NCBI GenBank assembly: GCA_018401355.1
Contig: JAGYLD010000020.1
Coordinates: 1-34,202, forward strand
Direction of reading: 5' to 3'
Source of the DNA: Bacteroidales bacterium
GTDB taxonomy: Bacteria > Bacteroidota > Bacteroidia > Bacteroidales > B18-G4
Length of the DNA: 34,202 bases
Made by a program: the position numbers and the translations under genes. This document shows, piece by piece, positions 19,401 through 24,389 of this stretch. Below the pieces are notes generated by a model. The model searched no databases, was not told the origin of the DNA, and worked only from the letters and a program-made list of their open reading frames with translations. Position 1 is the first letter of the stretch. Every line of letters starts with the position of its first letter.

Positions 19401-20470
19401 ACATCAGTATGAAAATTATGACTGCCGACAGCATCTCTTTCATTAAAAAAGTTTCATCTGAGCAAGATTTAGATAAACTCCGGTTTTATATTAACGACAA
19501 CCTGAAAGCTGAATGGTCGGGTAATTATCAGGGATGGACAAGAGAATCGTTTTATGTACCAGTGGGACAACATGAGTTTAAATGGGTATATTCCAAAGAC
19601 GGGGCCAACAGTGCCGGTGCAGATCAGGCCTGGCTGGATTTTATCATTTTTCCACCTGAAGCTACACTCACATGTTATGCCGGACCAGATGATTCCAGCT
19701 GCATCCCTGATCCTTTCCAATGTGAAGGACAAGCTACATCATGGACATCCTGTACATGGAGTACCAGCGGCACAGGCACATTCAGTAATCCAAATATATT
19801 ACGCCCACAATACACTCCAAGCCAGGAGGATGTTGATGCCGGAAATGTGGAACTCACAATCACAGTGGTTGGAGAAGGAACACAGGAAGATGACGAAATG
19901 ACCCTTACCTTCACTGATGTACTGCCAGCCCCAACTCAACCGGAAGGCCCGGAATATGTTGATGTTTACTCAACACCGATAAGCGAGTATACAACCACTG
20001 AAGTGACAGGTGCCTGGGCTTATGAGTGGTATATTTATCCGGAAGATGCCGGCATCATAGAAGGAACAGGATTATATGCCAGCGTCAAATGGAATGCATC
20101 ATATCTTGGGGAGACCATGATCAGCGTATCCTCCGTAAATGAATGTGGTGCGGGCTTCCCTTCCCAGGAACTCGAAGTAATCGTGGACAATACAGTTGGC
20201 ATTGTCAATGATACTAAAGGAGAAAACGAGTTGGCCATCATACCTAATCCCAACAATGGTCAATTTCTTGTGGAATTTGGCTCAAATGATGGCTCGGAAA
20301 GATTATTCAATGTTGTCAATATTCTTGGTGAAGTTCTGTTAAATGAAAAGATTGGAAGCAACGTGGATTCCAGGATTATGAATTTAACCGGACTGGAAAA
20401 TGGCATTTACTTTGCCATTATGCAAACTGGAAATAACAAGATTGTAAGAAAGATTATCATCAACAAATAA
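16481..20470 (+). CDS. C25 (gingipain-like) cysteine protease, last of the tandem array, T9SS cargo
   Basis: 1329 aa. Signal peptide about 1-19 (LTA/QTIT). The propeptide shows GHPLLP and PVRYNP and ends near PELR/SSDE. The C25 domain (about 217-605) has His457 (LGHSG) and Cys493 (YSQGCYNGAF), spaced 36 residues apart. This clade has a longer insertion in the first half of the domain (EPGEEDLYAEV and TWGGDYKDEV), so it is more distant from RgpB than the copy at 8462. Then follow an Ig-like tail, CARDB-like repeats (about 695 and 810), a jelly-roll module (925-1060), PKD-like modules and a T9SS type A domain (PNPNNG near 1256, ending in KIIINK). It lies 15 nt after the previous gene with no promoter seen between. 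Its stop codon is 3 nt from the stop of the convergent LuxE-like gene, and no terminator lies between them. Confidence 0.95.
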   Translation: MKRIILLFTLAFLGFGLTAQTITRTYHFSQPVLEETSDGYTIINYDGCFNYGPEGHPLLPHKGVNLLLPQGQSIAEVKILSENYYETKENIRIKPAERQFPLSRKPDRYKVVPDEEIYSFSGIYPENIIEDDATYFLSGHGIGSFTICPVRYNPAKSEVTFLESITVEVITQSSGKATDASAFLNNKKATTSRISKIVENPELQKEYEYPELRSSDEADILLISDQTLLPEFNTYISFKESTGFIVKTETTEDIYANYSGDDSQDKIRNCIIDYVQNYGITWVILGGDADPDNAAEMIIPHRGFYCNAYGTVDEDIPADIYYSNLDGTWDSDNDNKYGEPGEEDLYAEVSIGRFCIDSPEEVSNMTQKHIRYQDAPVLEDIEKSLFLGEMLWPEPTWGGDYKDEVAFGSSNHGYTTVGLSTNFNITFLYERDGYWDKNDVFDQYSNVGVNLRNHLGHSGTTYNMLMNNPDLTTTNFTNDGISRGLVIGYSQGCYNGAFDNRETYAGMYVEDCFSEKITTIETAEVANIGNSRYGWGQHMSTNGASQYFDRQFFDAIFGEDITMIGEANRDSKEDNVSYINSLSGAIRWCFYELTLFGDPTMDIWTAQPTPIVASYPMALAVGTQSVNFQTDAPGARIGLVQDGVLIGRGLADNSGNLNLQLFDMISSLEPIQVSVIAHNRSRHLGNIIVIDDEPYVVYESHIINDSAGNNNGVIEFGETIFMEMTVKNVGMVDASNVMVALKTNEIYVAMNDSLEDFGTIPSGETKTIYNAFSINISNNVPDNYLLDFEVVAESDTSWSSYFSNLAFGPELNILDMVIDDSQGNNNGRLDPGETALIKVKNKNTGHCLAENCIGSMSSNCYFLEWQNVIDTIGNMSQLGHYWAEYEVTVDPEAPNGVIIADLNYTLTSCAYQANKLFKRKLGLLVEDFETANFSKFNWQFAGDVPWEITSSYPYEGIYSAKSGNIGHAEESEIYISMKIMTADSISFIKKVSSEQDLDKLRFYINDNLKAEWSGNYQGWTRESFYVPVGQHEFKWVYSKDGANSAGADQAWLDFIIFPPEATLTCYAGPDDSSCIPDPFQCEGQATSWTSCTWSTSGTGTFSNPNILRPQYTPSQEDVDAGNVELTITVVGEGTQEDDEMTLTFTDVLPAPTQPEGPEYVDVYSTPISEYTTTEVTGAWAYEWYIYPEDAGIIEGTGLYASVKWNASYLGETMISVSSVNECGAGFPSQELEVIVDNTVGIVNDTKGENELAIIPNPNNGQFLVEFGSNDGSERLFNVVNILGEVLLNEKIGSNVDSRIMNLTGLENGIYFAIMQTGNNKIVRKIIINK

Positions 20471-20473
20471 TAC

Positions 20474-21481
20474 TCATAAAACCAACAGGTTGCATCCACG
20501 GATATCACTGGCGTCTGTTCTTCCAAGGACCTCAAAAGAACCGTCGTGATGCAACCTGCCCAGATCCTGGGTTCCAATGAAACAACAGGAATATAAATTG
20601 GCCAGGTCGATGATGTTAATGGCTCCAGTCTTATTGAAACCTTTATAGGATTTTGGATCATAGATGTCCCTGATCATTACTTTCATCCACGAGGGGGTGC
20701 GAAACCTTCCCTCCCCTTTCGAATAAGCCTGTGACAACAATTCTGTCATGCCATATTCACTGTGAATGGCAGAAACCCCAAACCTCCCACATAAGATGCT
20801 ATGCAGGTTTTCACGTATCATCTCCTCCCGCCTGCCTTTCATGCCCCCCGTTTCAATTATGGTAAGTCCGGGAAAAGATGTGTTCAGGATCTCCGAAAAA
20901 TCAAGCAAGGCAAATGTAACACCGAAGAGAATTACCGGCTTTTTCTCTGATTGTTTTTTGAAAAGGATTTCCAATAATCGGTTGTGATCATAAAGGAAAA
21001 AGCCACTGTCAGGGTCATCCCCCCCCCTGATCAACTTATCAACCATATATACAAGGGAAGAACCCTTGCGTTCCAGATAGGAGGGTAGCAATCCCAGAAT
21101 GCAATATCCGGACTCATGGCCATAAAAATGCCTGAAGCATTTTTTAAAACTCCTATGATACAGATCCGGGTCAGTAACAAAATGTCTGCTCGTTACCATC
21201 CCTGTTGTGCCACTTGACGAAAACACCAGGTCTGGCCGGAAAGAACCGGAAATAACCTTGTTACTTTTATAAACCTCAACAGGCAAAAAGGGAATTTCTT
21301 CAATGGAATTCACGTTGCATGGCGAAGGACAAACAGTGTCAACAAATACTTTATAAACAGGACAGGTTTCATACTGGAAACGAAATATTTCCAATGCCAA
21401 CCCGTTAAAATCATACTGGCCTTGAACATTGAAAATTTGTTCCTTCAAATGATTAAAGAATGAATCCGGATATTCCTTCAT
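20474..21481 (-). CDS. LuxE/PaaK-type acyl-protein synthetase-like protein
   Basis: 335 aa, cytoplasmic, no signal peptide. A nucleotide-binding motif, SSSGTTG (88-94), is followed by SEYGMTELLSQ (241-251), the adenylate-forming-enzyme signature in LuxE-like form. The C-terminus, DIRGCNLL with Cys330, resembles the region near the acylated Cys of bacterial LuxE. The family activates a carboxylic acid as acyl-AMP and transfers it to a Cys. No luxC reductase or luciferase is nearby, so bioluminescence is not implied; activation of some acyl or aryl acid for an unknown product is an inference. A 9-G run lies in the coding strand near residue 152. It is convergent with the C25 array and divergent from the lipoprotein at 21519. 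Confidence 0.85.
   Translation of the reverse strand: MKEYPDSFFNHLKEQIFNVQGQYDFNGLALEIFRFQYETCPVYKVFVDTVCPSPCNVNSIEEIPFLPVEVYKSNKVISGSFRPDLVFSSSGTTGMVTSRHFVTDPDLYHRSFKKCFRHFYGHESGYCILGLLPSYLERKGSSLVYMVDKLIRGGDDPDSGFFLYDHNRLLEILFKKQSEKKPVILFGVTFALLDFSEILNTSFPGLTIIETGGMKGRREEMIRENLHSILCGRFGVSAIHSEYGMTELLSQAYSKGEGRFRTPSWMKVMIRDIYDPKSYKGFNKTGAINIIDLANLYSCCFIGTQDLGRLHHDGSFEVLGRTDASDIRGCNLLVL
21019..21027 (-). repeat. 9-G homopolymer tract inside the LuxE-like gene
   Basis: Nine consecutive C on the plus strand (G on the coding strand) encode the end of Arg plus Gly-Gly in IRGGDDP. One inserted or lost base would frameshift the protein a little under halfway. It is the longest G/C run noticed in the window. 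Confidence 0.9.
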
Positions 21482-21490
21482 GAAGAATAT

Positions 21491-21504
21491 TTGTAATTTT
21501 ACAA
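21491..21504. promoter_or_regulatory. Palindrome in the 37-nt divergent intergenic region
   Basis: TTGTAATTTTACAA is a perfect 14-bp palindrome between the divergent LuxE-like and lipoprotein genes. Its plus-strand TAATTTTA resembles the -7 element TAnnTTTG and would give a very short leader for the gene at 21519. It could equally be an operator for both genes. No clear -33 element is seen. Confidence 0.35.
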
Positions 21505-21518
21505 GGATTCCTATATAA

Positions 21519-22058
21519 ATGAAATCATCATCAAAAATAAGCTATATTATCCTTTTTCTGGTTTTTACAGCCATAACATCCTGTAGAAAAAAGGAGTCAT
21601 TCCCTGATATACCTTCCATTCGATTCGAAGACATCGTTAAAATATATAATCCTTCGCTTGAACTTAGCGACAGAGGGGTGATTACCATTTCGTTCAAAGA
21701 TGGAAACGGCGATATCGGACTGAATCCGGGCGATACTTTTCCACCTTTTAACAAAGAAAGCAGGTACTATTACAACCTGATCATCGACTATTTTGAATTG
21801 CAAAACGGCGTGCTGACAAAGGTCCCTATCACCGTATATAATCCCCAATCGCAAAAATATGATACGCTCTCCCTAAGTGCACGCGTGCCTGTTCTGACTC
21901 CAACAGGAAAAAATAAAGCCATCGAAGGGGAAATCAAGGATACCATCTTCATTTATAATTTCAATTCCACTTTTGACACCATCAAGTTTGAGATCACACT
22001 GGTGGACCGTGCGCTGAACGAAAGCAATACAGTCAGCACCCCTCTTTTCATCCGATAA
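21519..22058 (+). CDS. Predicted lipoprotein of unknown function
   Basis: 179 aa. A type II signal peptide is followed by a lipobox ending at Cys22 (TAITSC/RKKE). The basic residues after the Cys lack the acidic surface-export signal known in some Bacteroidota, so a periplasm-facing location is more likely, but this is an inference. The rest is predicted beta-rich, with FKDGNGDIGLNPGD (about 60-73) resembling a calcium-binding or turn-rich loop, and repeated strand-like segments to the end (STPLFIR). I do not recognise a functional family beyond the small Bacteroidota lipoproteins that share the GNGDIG stretch. It is divergent from the LuxE-like gene, with 37 nt between starts. Confidence 0.8.
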   Translation: MKSSSKISYIILFLVFTAITSCRKKESFPDIPSIRFEDIVKIYNPSLELSDRGVITISFKDGNGDIGLNPGDTFPPFNKESRYYYNLIIDYFELQNGVLTKVPITVYNPQSQKYDTLSLSARVPVLTPTGKNKAIEGEIKDTIFIYNFNSTFDTIKFEITLVDRALNESNTVSTPLFIR

Positions 22059-22067
22059 GCTGACCAC

Positions 22068-22106
22068 TTAACAATTCCTTAACATACATTTAACACATAT
22101 TTAAAC
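22068..22106 (+). promoter_or_regulatory. Four TTAACA-type direct repeats at exact 11-bp spacing
   Basis: TTAACA begins at 22068, 22079 and 22090, and TTAAAC at 22101, each separated by 5 nt, so all lie on one face of the helix. The array ends 31 nt before the -7 element TAACTTTG (22138-22145), where an activator would sit. The layout matches OmpR/PhoB-family operators; TTAACA-like repeats with about 5-nt spacers are known for Bacillus PhoP. The regulator here is not known. Confidence 0.65.
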
Positions 22107-22137
22107 TGATATAAAAGCTTGCTATTGTTGATGCCAT

Positions 22138-22145
22138 TAACTTTG
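22138..22145 (+). promoter_or_regulatory. -7 element of the CarboxypepD_reg-like gene promoter
   Basis: TAACTTTG matches TAnnTTTG perfectly and lies 19 nt before the ATG at 22165. No TTTG is found at the -33 position, which together with the upstream TTAACA array suggests activator dependence. Confidence 0.6.
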
Positions 22146-22164
22146 CAGCAAATCTTATAAGCTT

Positions 22165-22521
22165 ATGAAAATAAAGCTGCTTTTCACATTCATTCTCATG
22201 ATTTTATTTTCCTGGCAAGGGTTTTCAGATGGCAATGAGCCTCTATCAGAGGAGACATCATCTGAAGCTTCCATTTCAGGAATGGTTGTAGATAAAAGTA
22301 CCGGAGAAGAACTGGTTTGTGCAAATATCCTTATTGATGAAATCGATTATAAAACTTGTACTGACATCGGTGGTAAATTTAAGTTTAAAAGCCTTCCCCC
22401 AGGAACATACACGATCAGAATCAAGTACATTTCTTATCAGGAAACCATTCTTAAAAAGATCACGGTTAAGAAAAACAAACCTGCAAATTTGAAGATTGAG
22501 TTGGAGCAAATCACTCTTTAA
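22165..22521 (+). CDS. Small secreted CarboxypepD_reg-like (beta-sandwich) domain protein
   Basis: 118 aa. An N-terminal signal peptide (about 1-21, ending GFS) is followed by one domain with ISGMVVDKSTGEELVCANI, DIGGKFKFKSLPPGTYTI and YISYQETI. This is the transthyretin/carboxypeptidase-regulatory-like fold that usually forms the N-terminus of SusC/TonB-dependent receptors. Here it stands alone: the protein ends after this domain and no TonB receptor follows. Its role is unknown; a periplasmic or surface binding module is the safe description. Upstream lie a perfect -7 element and a four-unit TTAACA array, and the last codons overlap another such array. Confidence 0.85.
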   Translation: MKIKLLFTFILMILFSWQGFSDGNEPLSEETSSEASISGMVVDKSTGEELVCANILIDEIDYKTCTDIGGKFKFKSLPPGTYTIRIKYISYQETILKKITVKKNKPANLKIELEQITL

Positions 22522-22554
22522 TACTCTTTAACACTCCTTAACAATTTCTTAATA
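22518..22554 (+). promoter_or_regulatory. Second TTAA(C/T)A direct-repeat array, forward orientation
   Basis: TTAATA (22518), TTAACA (22528), TTAACA (22538) and TTAATA (22549) are spaced 10, 10 and 11 bp apart. The array overlaps the stop codon of the preceding gene. A possible -7 element, TATTATTG (one mismatch to TAnnTTTG), lies 26 nt further on at 22581-22588. Confidence 0.5.
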
Positions 22555-22567
22555 CCTCACACCCCAA

Positions 22568-22603
22568 ATAGCTATTTATATATTATTGATGTATAGCTAT
22601 TTA
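22568..22603 (+). promoter_or_regulatory. Two copies of ATAGCTATTTA, 25 bp apart
   Basis: ATAGCTATTTA occurs at 22568-22578 and 22593-22603. Each contains the palindrome ATAGCTAT, extended to AATAGCTATT in the first copy. The pair brackets the candidate -7 element TATTATTG (22581-22588), which would suit a repressor site. Function unknown. Confidence 0.4.
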
Positions 22604-22643
22604 CCGCCAATGGCGTAAAATAATCACACATGACTATTGCTTT

Positions 22644-22687
22644 TATGTTAATTTTATGTTAACTTTGTGTTAAATTAATATTAAAAC
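22644..22687 (-). promoter_or_regulatory. Third array: four TGTTAA (reverse TTAACA) repeats at exact 11-bp spacing
   Basis: TGTTAA begins at 22646, 22657 and 22668, and TATTAA at 22679, giving an imperfect 4 x 11-bp tandem repeat. Read on the minus strand these are TTAACA units, opposite to the two upstream arrays. A TAACTTTG (22660-22667), which could be a -7 element for the MORN-repeat gene (with ATTG at 22636-22639), lies inside the array, so a bound regulator would probably block it. Confidence 0.55.
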
Positions 22688-22756
22688 ACATCATTTTTAC
22701 TGATGGACAATTTGACTTAATTATCTAATAATCAACAAAGAAATTGGGGGTGTGAT

Positions 22757-23212
22757 ATGAAAAAGCTCATTTTAACAGGATTTGTAATGATGTTTGCCAC
22801 GTTTATATGGGGGCAGGAAATTAAAATTGAAGATGGTAAATATTTTCAGGGAAGCGAGCCTTTGACCGGACAATGCATACAATATTACGATAATGGCAAT
22901 ATTAAATGCGAAATCAATGTTCAAAATGGCATCCCGGACGGACTGATGTATATTTACTATAACAATGGCAAACTCAAAGAGCAGAGATCCTATAAAAACG
23001 GTATGAAAGATGGAGTATGGATCCAATGGGATGAGAACCAGAACAAAATTGCTGAGGCCAGTTATAAAAATGATAAAAAACATGGATACTGGTTCATGTG
23101 GGATAAAGATGGCAACAAAAGGTATGAGTTATATTATGCCAATGGAGAAAAACAAGGCAACTGGTATCAATGGGATAATAACGGCAATCTTGCTATGGAA
23201 AAAGAGTTTTAA
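22757..23212 (+). CDS. Secreted MORN/YwqK-type repeat protein
   Basis: 151 aa. Signal peptide about 1-19 with Gln at the mature end (IWG/QEIK). The rest is about five repeats of roughly 23 residues, each with a G.W..W...G/N or YY.NG core (for example KDGVWIQWDENQN, HGYWFMWDKDGN, QGNWYQWDNNGN). This is the MORN-variant pattern of YwqK-like proteins, which form extended beta-hairpin stacks. Some databases label the family an antitoxin, but nothing here supports that; no toxin partner is adjacent. A scaffold or surface-binding role is possible. A G-rich stretch (GGGGG, 22746-22750) precedes the ATG. A strong terminator follows, so it is a single-gene unit. Confidence 0.85.
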   Translation: MKKLILTGFVMMFATFIWGQEIKIEDGKYFQGSEPLTGQCIQYYDNGNIKCEINVQNGIPDGLMYIYYNNGKLKEQRSYKNGMKDGVWIQWDENQNKIAEASYKNDKKHGYWFMWDKDGNKRYELYYANGEKQGNWYQWDNNGNLAMEKEF

Positions 23213-23237
23213 AAATAATATCTTTCTTATTACATTC

Positions 23238-23264
23238 AACGGGGCAAACAGCCCCGTTTTTTTT
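23238..23264 (+). terminator. Rho-independent terminator after the MORN-repeat gene
   Basis: A perfect 8-bp stem (AACGGGGC, 23238-23245; GCCCCGTT, 23251-23258) has a 5-nt loop, AAACA, followed by further T residues to 23264. It separates the MORN gene from the downstream operon. Confidence 0.95.
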
Positions 23265-23298
23265 GCAATATTTCAGGCCTATCAGCAACCTGCGGGTA

Positions 23299-23343
23299 TT
23301 AACTTATCTTAACAAATGTCTTTTGATATTATTAGTATTTTTG
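23299..23343 (+). promoter_or_regulatory. Promoter of the envelope operon with a TTAAC(A/T) repeat pair
   Basis: A -7 element TATTTTTG (perfect TAnnTTTG) at 23336-23343 lies 44 nt before the ATG at 23388. TTAACT (23299-23304) and TTAACA (23309-23314) lie 10 bp apart just upstream, covering the place where -33 would be; no TTTG is found there. This is the third consecutive intergenic region with such repeats. Confidence 0.5.
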
Positions 23344-23387
23344 CCTCGGCTTGCATAGACATATCACCCGTAAAATCAATTTATAGC

Positions 23388-24389
23388 ATGAACATCATCA
23401 TCCCTATGGCCGGAAAGGGCAAAAGAATGAGGCCACACACCCTTACAATCCCAAAACCTTTGATTCCTGTTGCAGGCAAAAGCATTGTTCAACGTCTCGT
23501 TGAAGAAATTGGCAAAGTTGTTACAGAAAATATTGATGAAATTGGATTTGTCATCGGTAATTTTGGGCCAGAGGTTGAATCCAGGCTTATAGCAATAGCC
23601 GAAGAAATTGGAGCAAAAGGGAAAATATTCTATCAGCATGACCCTTTGGGAACGGCCCATGCCATACTTTGCGCTGCAGAATCGCTTGATGGGAAAGTGA
23701 TCGTAGCATATGCCGACACCCTTTTTAAGGCAGACTTTTCTATGGATGATTCCAGGGACGGCATCATTTGGGTGAACAAGGTTGAAAATCCAAACTCTTT
23801 TGGTGTTGTGGAGCTAAATTCATCAGGAAACATCATAGCATTCCATGAAAAACCCAGTGAGTTTATCTCTGACAAGGCCATAATAGGCATTTACTATTTT
23901 AAGGATGGTGCCTACCTTAAAAACGAGTTGCAATACTTAATAGATAAAGGCATCAAAACAGGAGGTGAATATGGTATCACTGATGCCCTGCAGAACATGA
24001 TGAACAAAGGCACAGCTTTTTTTGTCGATTCTGTAACCGAATGGCTTGATTGCGGAAACAAAGATGCCACTGTTTATACCAACCAAAGGATACTTGAACA
24101 CCACAGGGATGAATCTTTGATATCAGATGACCTCGAATTAAATAATTCAATGATTATTGAACCCTGTTTTATCGGCCCCGATGTTAAGATCGATAACTCT
24201 GTGATCGGTCCACATGTATCGATTAGTAAAGGCTGTACAATTAAGAAAAGCATCATCAGAAACAGCATAATACAAGCTCATAGCACACTGATAAACCTTA
24301 ACCTGGACAATTCCATGGTTGGAAATCACGTTCAGGTTGAAAGAAAACCGGAAGACCTTAGCGTAGGCGATTATAATACTTTAAAATGA
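23388..24389 (+). CDS. Sugar-phosphate nucleotidyltransferase with left-handed beta-helix tail
   Basis: 333 aa from the chosen start. The nucleotidyltransferase domain opens directly with MNIIIPMAGKGKRMRP...T and IPKP (about 1-24), the RmlA/GalU-type NTP-binding signature; YADTLFKADF and GGEYGITDAL follow as metal- and sugar-binding stretches. From about residue 250, hexapeptide-like repeats (IGPDVKIDNSVIGPHV and on) form a left-handed beta-helix. The enzyme joins a sugar-1-phosphate to an NTP to make an activated sugar for envelope polysaccharide or lipopolysaccharide; the exact sugar and nucleotide cannot be read from sequence. An in-frame ATG at 23316 is rejected because it lies upstream of the -7 element. 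Its stop overlaps the next start (ATGA). Confidence 0.9.
   Translation: MNIIIPMAGKGKRMRPHTLTIPKPLIPVAGKSIVQRLVEEIGKVVTENIDEIGFVIGNFGPEVESRLIAIAEEIGAKGKIFYQHDPLGTAHAILCAAESLDGKVIVAYADTLFKADFSMDDSRDGIIWVNKVENPNSFGVVELNSSGNIIAFHEKPSEFISDKAIIGIYYFKDGAYLKNELQYLIDKGIKTGGEYGITDALQNMMNKGTAFFVDSVTEWLDCGNKDATVYTNQRILEHHRDESLISDDLELNNSMIIEPCFIGPDVKIDNSVIGPHVSISKGCTIKKSIIRNSIIQAHSTLINLNLDNSMVGNHVQVERKPEDLSVGDYNTLK

Noticed and set aside
6766-19655. Jelly-roll module (EDFETG...WLDYI.PP) of C25 copies 2-5 as a novel domain
   Set aside because: It resembles a widespread concanavalin/MAM-like module with DKLRFYIDN and HTFKWVY.KD motifs in many bacterial secreted proteins, so it is not new.
20474-21481. Bioluminescence operon
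   Set aside because: Only a LuxE-like gene is present; luciferase, reductase and thioesterase genes are missing.
22068-22687. CRISPR array
   Set aside because: The repeats are 6-bp cores every 10-11 bp with no spacer-sized gaps, so they are operator-like, not CRISPR.
22757-23212. Toxin-antitoxin system
   Set aside because: YwqK/MORN-type proteins are sometimes labelled antitoxins, but this one is secreted and has no toxin neighbour.
23316-23387. Upstream in-frame ATG of the nucleotidyltransferase
   Set aside because: It lies before the -7 element (23336-23343), and the family N-terminus MNIIIPMAG begins at 23388.
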